Made by a program: the position numbers and the translations under genes. Shown here piece after piece: positions 38,793-46,728 of a stretch of DNA of 64,000 bases. Source of the stretch: Roseovarius sp. THAF9 (lineage in GTDB: Bacteria > Pseudomonadota > Alphaproteobacteria > Rhodobacterales > Rhodobacteraceae); contig NZ_CP045404.1 in assembly GCF_009363715.1 (NCBI RefSeq), forward strand, positions 3,564,001 through 3,628,000, read 5' to 3'. The notes beneath the pieces were generated by a model. The model was not told the origin of the DNA. It was given only the letters and a program-made list of their open reading frames with translations, and made no database searches. Each line of letters begins with the position of its first letter. The stretch's first letter is position 1.

Positions 38793-39449
38793 CTAGGCCG
38801 TCTCCAGGCGCTTAGTCTGCTTCCCAGAAACTGCGGCCTGACGGCGCCAGAGCAGAAGACCACCAAACGCCGTGAGCAAGAGCAGGCCCGACAATGGCAA
38901 CGGCACAGCCGTCACGGTCAAACTGCTGAACGTTCCGGACAGACCGGAGCTCAGCGGGTTGCCAAAAAAGAACCCGCTATTTATGTCGAAAGCTGAAAGG
39001 CTCAATTGTGTCGGCAGACTGGTTGCCGAAACGGCGTCTGAATCCGAACTAATCAGACTGATACCCAGCGCACTGTGATTCGCTCCGACCGAAGCGCCGC
39101 CAACGTAAAGCAACGAACTAATCTCACCCAGCCAGTTATCCACGCTTGCGGTTCTAAGAACCGTATGCCGTCGAATTTGCGCTTCTTGACCGCCGAAGTT
39201 TGCGCTCATCCCGAGGATACCGCCGGTGAAACTTCCAACGCGGCTTGAAGCACGCGTGTCTCGCGTGTCCGATTCATAAGTAAGGCTGAAGGTCGCGGTG
39301 TCGCCAACCGTAATATTGTCATCCGCAAGCGCCGAAGACACGTGCTCAATTTCGCCAACGAAATCGATCTGATAAACGGCTGCTTCTGACTGAGATGCTT
39401 GAAAGCTCATCAATCCGACGGCGGCCGCAACTGCGTACAAAATTCTCAC
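38793..39449 (-). CDS. VPLPA-CTERM sorting-domain surface protein
   Basis: A 218-residue exported protein with an N-terminal signal peptide (about 25 residues from GTG, cleaved near SEA). A beta-rich body follows with sequences such as AVYQIDFVGEIEHV and GDTATFSLTYESDTRD. The C-terminal sorting signal is VPLPLSGLLLLTAFGGLLLWRRQ-like: a VPLPx motif, a hydrophobic helix, then arginines. This is the VPLPA-CTERM signal recognised by exosortase D of Rhodobacterales. GTG 39449 is preferred because TAAGGGGG lies just upstream; the longer TTG-started frame from 39473 would contain that site. It is the only candidate exosortase substrate in the window. Confidence 0.85.
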   Translation of the reverse strand: MRILYAVAAAVGLMSFQASQSEAAVYQIDFVGEIEHVSSALADDNITVGDTATFSLTYESDTRDTRASSRVGSFTGGILGMSANFGGQEAQIRRHTVLRTASVDNWLGEISSLLYVGGASVGANHSALGISLISSDSDAVSATSLPTQLSLSAFDINSGFFFGNPLSSGLSGTFSSLTVTAVPLPLSGLLLLTAFGGLLLWRRQAAVSGKQTKRLETA

Positions 39450-39487
39450 AAAAAACCCCCTTAGGCTTAACAATGCCGAAGTAGATA

Positions 39488-39500
39488 CAACATATTGTTG
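39488..39500 (-). promoter_or_regulatory. Short palindrome in the upstream region of the VPLPA-CTERM gene
   Basis: CAACA-TAT-TGTTG (5-bp arms) lies about 39 bp before the start codon of the VPLPA protein, in an otherwise T/A-rich leader. It is a possible operator; nothing identifies the binder. Confidence 0.3.
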
Positions 39501-39604
39501 ACTTATACTTCCCCAAACACCGAAACATTCTCTCTAAATGGCTTCCAAAGCAAGTGAAACTTTGTTCGGACCTGTCTGGCTCAGCTCCTGATCCGGGTCC
39601 TGTA

Positions 39605-40465
39605 CTAGCGGCCGCGCACCCATTCCCGGTTCGATCTTTTCAGCCGGACCACAAGGCTGACGCAGGAATATACCGCGAATCCAATGGGATCGGAGATCGC
39701 CAATCGTGAAAGCTCTTGCCAAGACAAGCGCCTTTTACCCTCATCTCTCAGCCTTGGACCAAATTGCTCAGAAAGTTCTTGCACACCTTCGTCCTGACGT
39801 TTTCGAACACGAACAAGATTCTGAAATCCCTCGATCATCGGCCAATGATATTTGGCAGGCACTTCGATTCGCTCTTCTGGATTGAATTGGCGGCGTGCAT
39901 ACGTGTCATCGGAGATTATATCAGGGAATTCGGCCCACCGCGCCCGGCCTGCCCGATTGACCCCGTAGAGGCCGGCCCCCACAGCACCGCCTGCGACAAA
40001 CGGCAACTTGGCCCAAAATCGCCCGTACTGCCGGGTGACCCAACTGGATGCCGGCGCGACCCGCAAGCTGCCCGTGGCATATCGCGGCGCTTCTATGGAC
40101 AACGCTTTGCGCAGTTGACCCAGAAGCGCGGGATCACAGCGGATATCTGCATCGTGATATACTATGAAGCACCCGGTCGCCGCCCTGTCCCCAACATTCA
40201 GCGCGTTGATCTTTCCTGGCTCATCGAGGTCGAGCACTGTCAGGGTCCAGTTCCGCGCAGAAAAAGCCGCCGTATGCTCGCGTGCAAGCGCAACGGTACG
40301 GTCGGTGCATGCATTTGCAATGACCAGAACCTCGACCGGGCCGGCGGCTGCATCCTGCGCAGCCAAAGCCTTTAGACAGTCGTCTATATAGGGTTCCTCA
40401 TTGTTGGCCGGGATAATGACGCTGATGAGGTCGGGCTGATCGTCGCTCTGGGCCTGCTGTGCCAT
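39605..40465 (-). CDS. Glycosyltransferase family 2 protein
   Basis: A 286-residue GT-A enzyme with the GT2 start SVIIPANNEEPYIDDCL, ACTDRT for the second aspartate, and HDADIRCDP as the metal-binding DXD-like motif. The C-terminal part has a single hydrophobic stretch near FAVYSCVSLVV and a basic tail, so it may associate with the membrane. It is divergent from the WecG-like gene 205 bp away. It would add a sugar to the undecaprenyl-linked repeat unit begun by the priming transferase. Donor unknown. Confidence 0.82.
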   Translation of the reverse strand: MAQQAQSDDQPDLISVIIPANNEEPYIDDCLKALAAQDAAAGPVEVLVIANACTDRTVALAREHTAAFSARNWTLTVLDLDEPGKINALNVGDRAATGCFIVYHDADIRCDPALLGQLRKALSIEAPRYATGSLRVAPASSWVTRQYGRFWAKLPFVAGGAVGAGLYGVNRAGRARWAEFPDIISDDTYARRQFNPEERIEVPAKYHWPMIEGFQNLVRVRKRQDEGVQELSEQFGPRLRDEGKRRLSWQELSRLAISDPIGFAVYSCVSLVVRLKRSNREWVRGR

Positions 40466-40670
40466 GTTTCGTAATTACCGAATACAAAGAAAGACAGTGT
40501 TGCCAAGGACTAGCCTCGTGCATCGCTGAAGGCCATGCTAAAAGTCCGGTCGATACAAAACACGTGGTGTTTTCGCGCCATTGGGGCGCGCTATGGACAA
40601 GGCCGGCTTGCTCAAAGAAGAATGAGACGACAGCGTCGGCATTGGCCGGCCCAGAACGCGAAACAGGACA

Positions 40671-41459
40671 ATGCGGGACCTCATGCCTTTGGGCGATTTG
40701 AATGATCGGGACAATCCCATGACCTTCGTGAATGTGGCGACATGGCCGGAGTTGCTGGATGCTCTCGCAACGCGCCTTCGCGCCGGGCAAGGTTTTTCGG
40801 TGGCGACGCTCAATTTGGATCACGTGGTAAAGCTGCGTGACGATGTTCGGTTCCAGGAGGCATACCAACAGCAGACCTATGTCGTCGCGGATGGCAATCC
40901 TATCGTCTGGCTTCGGCGACTGATGCGTCAACCGGTGGAACTGATCCCGGGTTCGGAGCTGGTACACCCGCTGTGCGCGATGGCGGCGGAGATGAATGTG
41001 CCGGTAGCCCTTTTCGGGTCAACGGACGACACTCTATCCCGTGCGGCCGACAGTCTTGCCAATGTGCATAACGGCCTGCGCATTGTCTTGTGTATCTCGC
41101 CTCCCATGGGATTTGATCCGGACTCCACTGCCGCCGATGAGGCGCTGCAACAGGTCGCATCCAGCGGCGCCGGCCTGTGTTTCGTCGCGATGGGTGCACC
41201 CAAACAGGAGATACTCGCCGCCCGGGGATGCGACATCGCACCGAACTGCGGGTTCGTTTCGATCGGTGCAGGACTCGATTTCATCGCGGGCAGCCAGCGG
41301 CGTGCTCCGAAATGGGTCCAGCAGATCGCGATGGAGTGGTTGTGGCGCATGGCAAGCAATCCCGGCCGCCTGGCTCGGCGCTACGGCGCCTGTGTCGCGA
41401 TCCTTCCCGGCCTCGCCTGGAAGGCCTTAAGCGCTGCTTCCGGCAACAACCCGAAATAG
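40671..41459 (+). CDS. WecG/TagA/CpsF family glycosyltransferase
   Basis: The 262-residue enzyme belongs to the GT26 family that adds N-acetylmannosamine(uronic acid) or another sugar to lipid-linked intermediates. NLDHVVKLRDD, VVADGNPIVWLRRL, ELIPGSELVHPL, VALFGSTDDT and GAPKQEILAARG are all family motifs. The start may be ATG 40671 (used; AGGA upstream) or ATG 40719. It is the only plus-strand gene between the VPLPA protein and the exosortase and is convergent to the SDR gene. Confidence 0.88.
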   Translation: MRDLMPLGDLNDRDNPMTFVNVATWPELLDALATRLRAGQGFSVATLNLDHVVKLRDDVRFQEAYQQQTYVVADGNPIVWLRRLMRQPVELIPGSELVHPLCAMAAEMNVPVALFGSTDDTLSRAADSLANVHNGLRIVLCISPPMGFDPDSTAADEALQQVASSGAGLCFVAMGAPKQEILAARGCDIAPNCGFVSIGAGLDFIAGSQRRAPKWVQQIAMEWLWRMASNPGRLARRYGACVAILPGLAWKALSAASGNNPK

Positions 41460-41512
41460 AAGCGCTTGTCGCCACCATGCTTAACCCCTTGTCTCAGGGG
41501 AGACGCAGCGCA

Positions 41513-42286
41513 TCAGTCGAGACTGCGCGCGACTGGCTTCTGACCGAGAAGGGCCTGCACGACCCGCTCTTTCTTTGATCGCGGTGGCAGGACCTGCGCG
41601 TTCTCGACAAAAAACGCACCCTGCAAATCACGCTCATCCAACAGGGCGAGCGTGACGCCCCACTGGGCCGCCTTCTCTGGCGGCAGTCCGTCGGGCAGGC
41701 CCATATCGGTCTGCAGCGCGCCCGGCACCCAGTCGGTAAAAACGATGTTGGGAAACCGGTCGCCGAGTTCGGCGACGAGAGCTTTGGTCAGCACCCTCTG
41801 CGCGCCTTTCGAAACCGAATAGGCTGCGGCAAAAGGGATCGGGGCCTGATCCGCGAAAGTAACCACATTTATCACACGACCGAACCCGAGGTCCATCATC
41901 AAGGGCAGCACGTTGTGACAGGCGGAGAAGCTGCCGCCGAGGTTGACATTGACCGTGTCCATGAAGCTGTCCGGCGTTTCGTCAAGGATATCGCGGCGCG
42001 GATAGACGGCGGCATTGTTGATCAAAATCGTGACAGGGCCGAGCTCATTCTTGATCCGCGCGAAGGCCGCTTCGACTTGTTCAGGGTCGGCTATATTTGC
42101 GGTCACCGGAAGAAAGCGGCCGTCGCTTTCGGAGGCAAGGCCCGACAGCGCGTCGGTCGACCTGACGATCCCCGCCACCCGCATGCCACGGTCAAGAAAG
42201 GCTTTGACCAACTCCAGTCCCAAGCCCCGGCTTGCGCCGGTCACGACAGCTACACCATCGCGCAGCGCAGTTACGGCTTCAGTCAT
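41513..42286 (-). CDS. SDR family oxidoreductase with Thr in place of catalytic Ser
   Basis: A 257-residue classical short-chain dehydrogenase. TGASRGLG (16-23) binds NAD(P), NNAAVYPRRDI follows strand 4, and the Y-x3-K pair is in AAYSVSK (Y156, K160). The residue expected to be the catalytic serine is in INVVTFAD, where a threonine (about 143) stands. It overlaps the GMC oxidoreductase gene by 8 bp, so the two likely act on the same substrate, for example successive oxidation/reduction of a sugar or lipid. Specific substrate unknown. Confidence 0.85.
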   Translation of the reverse strand: MTEAVTALRDGVAVVTGASRGLGLELVKAFLDRGMRVAGIVRSTDALSGLASESDGRFLPVTANIADPEQVEAAFARIKNELGPVTILINNAAVYPRRDILDETPDSFMDTVNVNLGGSFSACHNVLPLMMDLGFGRVINVVTFADQAPIPFAAAYSVSKGAQRVLTKALVAELGDRFPNIVFTDWVPGALQTDMGLPDGLPPEKAAQWGVTLALLDERDLQGAFFVENAQVLPPRSKKERVVQALLGQKPVARSLD

Positions 42287-43868
42287 TTTGCTGATTTGCC
42301 TCCTTCAGACGGTCGGATACGATTTCAGCGACGCGCAGCGCATTCGCCCCGATCGTCAGGCTCGGATTCACGCCGGTCGAGGTCGGCATAAAGGACGCAT
42401 CCGCAACATACAGATTTGCAAGATCGTGGGATCGGCAGGACCGGTCGAGAACGGATGATTTCGGATCGTCGCCGAAGCGCAGCGTTCCCATCGGATGACC
42501 GTAGTTGATCTGTGTCCCCTTTGTGAGATGGAAAAGACGCATGCCTTTCATCGCCTTGCGGATCGCTGACCGATAAAGGCGCCGGCGGCGATGCAGTTCC
42601 TCGGGAATCTCGTAGTGGAAAACTGGAACATCGGGATCATCCGGATCGAAAATAACGCGGTTCTCGTAGAGGGGCAGGTCTTCGACCATTCCGGCAAATA
42701 TCTTGGCATTGCCGAAGTATCTGCAGGCAAGCGCAGCCAGCACGTTCAGACCGTTTCGCACAAGTTTGAGCTTCGGAAGGCGCGAGCGCTCGTAGATCTG
42801 CTTGATATGCATGGCGATGATACCGTAGGTCGCGTCGACACCGAGCGATTGTACCATACCGAACCGGTCGCCATCGCGAGAGTAGAGATCGCGAAAGGCA
42901 ATAGATTTTGAGGGACCGTCGCCCGGAACCGTCTTTTTCGGCCAGATCGCGAAGTACTCGTCCAAGTGAAACATTAGTCCTCGCCCCACCCAGCCGCTGG
43001 AATTAGCGATAGGATTTTTCGACGCCGCCGCCGATGCCAGCAGCAGTCGAGGCGAATTCAATGCGCCCGCGGCGAGGATATAGATCCGGGCCCGGAGATG
43101 TAGTCGTACCCCCTGTCGGTCGCAGACAAGTCTTGAAACATACCCGTTCTCTTCTTGGATCTCACGCACATCGCACAGGTCCAGAATCTCCGCCAGGCCG
43201 GTTTCCAGGGCCGGTTCGACACCGGCAGACCGGCCATCCTTCTTGCAAGGTTTCGGACACTTCCTGCCGACGCATTGCAGGCATCCTTCAACATTCCCGA
43301 TCGCGGAGTGCAGGCGGTAAGGATGCAACCCGCAGTCGCGGAAGCTTGCCAAAAGGTTTCCATCGCCCTCTGAGAATGGCGGTGGCGGCGCAAGCGGACC
43401 CGGATCCTCCCGCGACAACGGATCAGGCGTGCCGGAGATCCCAAGCAGGCGTTGAGCGTCTTCGTAGTAAGGCTGGAACGCGTCGTAGCCCACCGGCCAG
43501 CCACCGGTCGGATGTGGATGACCAGGCGTCGCCTCAAGATCGTGACGCTCCGGTCGCTCCAGCGACCCGGCGTAAAACACCGACGACCCCCCAACTCCGG
43601 CACCGATCGGCGCATAGAAATTCAGCGTCCGCCCTTCTACAATGGCTCGCACCGGGACAGGCCAGTACCCGCGCACAAGTCTCGCCGCAGGATCGGTCAC
43701 GTCGTCGGCAAGTCCCTGGCCTTCGTGACGATGACCCTTGGGCCCTTTCTCGACAAAGAGCACGCGGTGGCCACTCTCTGCCAAGCGCCGGCCGACAAGA
43801 CCACCGCCCATGCCGGCCCCAATTACGATAACATCCCAAACCCGGTTTTCGGCATCCAGCGTCTGCAT
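42279..43868 (-). CDS. GMC family FAD-dependent oxidoreductase
   Basis: A 529-residue flavoprotein of the glucose-methanol-choline group. VIGAGMGGGLVGRRL (16-30) is the ADP-binding loop. The middle has a cysteine cluster (CLQCVGRKCPKPC), unlike typical GMC enzymes, which could bind a metal or Fe-S cluster. The C-terminal active-site region has GHPMGTLRFG and VNPSLTIGANALRVAE, the H/N pair. It sits between the exosortase gene (9 bp) and the SDR gene (8-bp overlap), so all three probably form one transcript. Confidence 0.85.
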   Translation of the reverse strand: MQTLDAENRVWDVIVIGAGMGGGLVGRRLAESGHRVLFVEKGPKGHRHEGQGLADDVTDPAARLVRGYWPVPVRAIVEGRTLNFYAPIGAGVGGSSVFYAGSLERPERHDLEATPGHPHPTGGWPVGYDAFQPYYEDAQRLLGISGTPDPLSREDPGPLAPPPPFSEGDGNLLASFRDCGLHPYRLHSAIGNVEGCLQCVGRKCPKPCKKDGRSAGVEPALETGLAEILDLCDVREIQEENGYVSRLVCDRQGVRLHLRARIYILAAGALNSPRLLLASAAASKNPIANSSGWVGRGLMFHLDEYFAIWPKKTVPGDGPSKSIAFRDLYSRDGDRFGMVQSLGVDATYGIIAMHIKQIYERSRLPKLKLVRNGLNVLAALACRYFGNAKIFAGMVEDLPLYENRVIFDPDDPDVPVFHYEIPEELHRRRRLYRSAIRKAMKGMRLFHLTKGTQINYGHPMGTLRFGDDPKSSVLDRSCRSHDLANLYVADASFMPTSTGVNPSLTIGANALRVAEIVSDRLKEANQQND

Positions 43869-43877
43869 AACTGACCT

Positions 43878-45530
43878 TCAGGAGCGGCTTTGGGACACGT
43901 GGCCCGCAGTTGGACCGTGACCGGGTATGAAACGCGGCAGGGGCTTGAGAACGGCCCCGAGACTGTCCTGCAAGCGCGCCTCGGCTGCGGCAATGTCTTC
44001 ACCAGATTGAATCGGAGTAATCAGACGAACGATGGCGCTGTCGTTTCGACCATGCCGAACCTTGCTTTGCAGAAGGCGAAGCTTGGCGTCAAAAACCGAT
44101 GCTGTGCGCAAGCCCTGCTGGTCATACCAGTAATAGACCAACATACGTTCCAGTCCCTTCTGGATGATCGCCCTGTTCAGTGTGAAAGACGCTGCGCTGT
44201 CGCCGGTGTCGATCGGGGCCGCGATGCTGTTCAGGCTCGCGATTTCCCAGCCACCACCGGGCAGGCAAACCTCAGGTGAGTGCACCCCGCCGCGATTCTG
44301 GTTCTCATACCATGCGATAAAAAGCTCAACCGGAACAGAGTGCCCTGCCCGTTCCAGCCGCACAGAGAGATAATCGTCCGCGGCCAGAACAGCCTCGGTT
44401 TCGGGATCCAAGCCGGACTGCGGCCCGCGACGCCAGCCCTCAAGCTCCTTTGGAAAAATCATGAACGGATCCCGTTCCGCAATAACGGTCGGACGGGCGG
44501 GCAGGCTTTCCGAAAAGAGCGCGCATACGGCCGTCAACAGTCCGGCGCTGATCAGGGCGGCAGAAGGATGGAGGAACTTAGCTCGCGTGACCTGCGTCCA
44601 GAGACCGTTGGTTTCAAGGTCCAGCGCGTCGACCAGACGTCGGCGCTGTGGATGCAGGCGTACCAGCATGGCGGCAAGCACGAAGAGCAGCAGCACACAG
44701 GACATGAAGATCACCCAGCCCTCGAAGAAATGCGCGAAGCCTTCGACGTGAGCGACCCCGTACTCGTTCACGACTACCGCAGCAATCGCAATGCGCAGCG
44801 CATTCATGAAGATCGTGATCGGCGCGGCCGCAAGCAAAAGCACAGCCTTGTGCCAAAACGGCCCCCGGTAGAGGACCGCAAAGATATAGGAAAAGCTGAG
44901 GATCGGAAAAAGATAGCGCAGTCCGGAACACGCCTCTGCGACGTGTAGCTTGTACACCCCGAGATCGATGATGTTGCCGTCCAGAAAGACCGAAATGTCC
45001 AGAAGCCGTACGAAAAAGACGCCGAGTTCGGACGAGATGCTCTGCAGATAGGTCGAGACCGCATAATAGAGCGCACCCGGCAACGGCAGCATGAAAACCA
45101 GATGAAGGACCGAGGGCCAGAATTGCTTGCCGGTGTCCCAGCCGAAACAGATCAGGATTATCGCCCCTATCCATAGGATCAGCCCGTACGCGACGATGTC
45201 ATCGATATCGATCAGACGGCCAACCGCTCCAAAAGCCAGCGCCACCACCAAGAGAATGACGCCCGGCCAGACCCGGTCGGAAGGCCCGGCTTGTGTCGGA
45301 ACGGATTTGAGATGTTGCAGGAACAGAAGCGCTGACAAGATCGGGATCAGTGGCCCATGGCTGTATTCCGGAAGCTGCCAGACCTCGATAAGTCCGGCAA
45401 TGCCATTCCAGAAAAACGCCACCGTTGCGAGTGTGGCGAAAACCAGCCAAATGCCCCCCCACTTCGGCGAGTCCGTGTCGGATGTCACGTCATGCCGCGC
45501 CGCCGGTATCTCCGTCATGTGAAATTGCAC
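43878..45530 (-). CDS. xrtD: Exosortase D-EpsI fusion (VPLPA-CTERM-specific)
   Basis: A 550-residue protein. Residues 25-300 form the polytopic exosortase with catalytic Cys201 (VAEACSGLRYLFPI), Arg246 (MNALRIA) and His267 (EGFAHFFEGW). These form the C-R-H set of the sortase-like transpeptidases that process PEP-CTERM-type signals. Residues about 330-530 are an EpsI domain (DUF3485), here with AWYENQNRGGVHSPEVCLPGGGW, the hallmark of the periplasmic EpsI family linked to EPS production. Fusion of the two is known for XrtD. It should cleave the VPLPA-CTERM protein encoded at 38793. The start is a GTG; ATG 45518 is an alternative. Confidence 0.93.
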   Translation of the reverse strand: MQFHMTEIPAARHDVTSDTDSPKWGGIWLVFATLATVAFFWNGIAGLIEVWQLPEYSHGPLIPILSALLFLQHLKSVPTQAGPSDRVWPGVILLVVALAFGAVGRLIDIDDIVAYGLILWIGAIILICFGWDTGKQFWPSVLHLVFMLPLPGALYYAVSTYLQSISSELGVFFVRLLDISVFLDGNIIDLGVYKLHVAEACSGLRYLFPILSFSYIFAVLYRGPFWHKAVLLLAAAPITIFMNALRIAIAAVVVNEYGVAHVEGFAHFFEGWVIFMSCVLLLFVLAAMLVRLHPQRRRLVDALDLETNGLWTQVTRAKFLHPSAALISAGLLTAVCALFSESLPARPTVIAERDPFMIFPKELEGWRRGPQSGLDPETEAVLAADDYLSVRLERAGHSVPVELFIAWYENQNRGGVHSPEVCLPGGGWEIASLNSIAAPIDTGDSAASFTLNRAIIQKGLERMLVYYWYDQQGLRTASVFDAKLRLLQSKVRHGRNDSAIVRLITPIQSGEDIAAAEARLQDSLGAVLKPLPRFIPGHGPTAGHVSQSRS

Positions 45531-45679
45531 TCGCTGGTCTCAAAAGCATGGCCGCACTCGGCGGGAAAAGTTACAGGCGCATACTAGTAAGATTTTGCAT
45601 TGAAAAGCGACAAAAAAATCGGGCGACCCGCCGCATCGACAGCGTCGGATTTGCACAGATCCGGTTTGCGTGATCCGCT

Positions 45680-46225
45680 TCAGGCCGTACGGCGTTTCGT
45701 GTACACCGTCGCGCCTGCCTTCTCTTCCGAAGCGCCGGCCCTTTGAAAACCGCAACGTGCGAGCGCCCTTGCAGAGGCGGTGTTGCCATTATCGACGACC
45801 GCAAAGATTTCGTTCAGAACTGGGTATTGCAGGAATGCCTGCTCGGAGAACCGTGCAATCGCCTCTTTGGCGATGCCGCGGCGCCAATAGCGTCTTCCGA
45901 CCCAGTAGCTGAGTTCGGCCGTACCGGCTCTGTCCCTCGCAACTTCCTTGTCAAAGGCCAACCGCACCTGTCCGACCGCGTTGCCGTCGAATTCGACCGC
46001 GCGGACATCGTGGTGCTGACCTTCAATGGATATGTCAATCAGGGTCCGGGCTGCCTCGGCGTCGAGAGGGTCTGGATAATCCTCGGGAAGGTGAGCCCAG
46101 ATTTCAGGATCGTCCAGGAGCGCCCTGTAGACCGGCAAGTCTTCCTGCCGCCAACGGCGGAATGTACATGCGGTGGATCCCACGACGGATGCGGGCTGCT
46201 TATCCCGAGTTGCACGGACGGTCAT
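45680..46225 (-). CDS. GNAT family N-acetyltransferase (RimJ/RimL type)
   Basis: A 181-residue acyltransferase: TFRRWRQEDLPVYRALL at the start, LSYWVGRRYWRRGIAKEA (acetyl-CoA pyrophosphate-binding R-R-G-I-A), and ENGNTAS-like NGNTASARALARCGF near the end. ATG 46225 is chosen because GAAGGG lies 7 bp upstream and the domain begins nearby. A longer frame with 64 more codons from ATG 46417 is possible but its added part resembles no domain. Substrate unknown; acetylation of an amino sugar or of a ribosomal protein are both possible. Confidence 0.8.
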   Translation of the reverse strand: MTVRATRDKQPASVVGSTACTFRRWRQEDLPVYRALLDDPEIWAHLPEDYPDPLDAEAARTLIDISIEGQHHDVRAVEFDGNAVGQVRLAFDKEVARDRAGTAELSYWVGRRYWRRGIAKEAIARFSEQAFLQYPVLNEIFAVVDNGNTASARALARCGFQRAGASEEKAGATVYTKRRTA

Positions 46226-46727
46226 CAACGACCCTTCGGCTTCCTCACAATCGAGGGTCACCCATCCTTGCTGCACAGGGTCGAAGGCCACGGCGATGGC
46301 GTTCTGTCGACAAAAGGCCAGTTCGTTCTGCGACAATGTTCCGTCAAACCGACGGCGATGCGGGTTGAAGGATTTTCCGTGTAAGACTTGATGCGATTTG
46401 ACTTCGTTCTTGATCATAAGTCTACCTCTTCCGATGGGCCTACGGGTACTACTGCGTGTAGGTCGCTGGTTGAAATCGACACATCTACAAAAGAATTATC
46501 TTATTAAATTGTTTCGTTCGCGCGAAATTCAATAGCGTTATTCGCTCTCGCCGGGCCGTTGCCGGTTTGTCTCTCGCTTATTGCGCAACAAAAGCGGCAC
46601 TATGGCAAAAAGCCCTTTAAAATTGAACTTTTGGCAACCGGGTTCGTTCACAGATCTTGCGTCCGGACGATCGGCACGCGGACCGAATGAGACCCGCCTT
46701 GCGGGAGCCGATGGTCATCGTCTCCCG
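46226..46727. other. Intergenic region between acetyltransferase and flippase genes
   Basis: About 500 bp with no well-supported gene. It includes the in-frame 64-codon 5' extension of the acetyltransferase frame (46226-46417), then an AT-rich stretch around 46480-46560 with a short palindrome TTTCG-N6-CGAAA (46512-46527) that may carry a promoter, and finally the hairpin at the flippase end. Nothing else identifiable. Confidence 0.5.
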
Positions 46728-46728
46728 C
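46701..46728 (-). terminator. Hairpin immediately downstream of flippase stop
   Basis: GCGGGAG (46701-46707) pairs with CTCCCGC (46722-46728), and the inner bases extend the stem with a single C-T mismatch (CGATG/CATCG). This gives a 12-bp stem with one mismatch and a very short loop that ends exactly at the flippase stop codon. No T run follows, so it may act by 3' end protection or Rho-dependent termination. Confidence 0.5.

Noticed and set aside
41485-41500. CCCCT-N6-AGGGG hairpin between convergent genes as terminator
   Set aside because: Only a 5-bp stem and no T tract; too weak to call.
46226-46417. 64-codon N-terminal extension of the acetyltransferase
   Set aside because: An internal ATG with a better ribosome-binding site starts the domain; the extension matches no domain.
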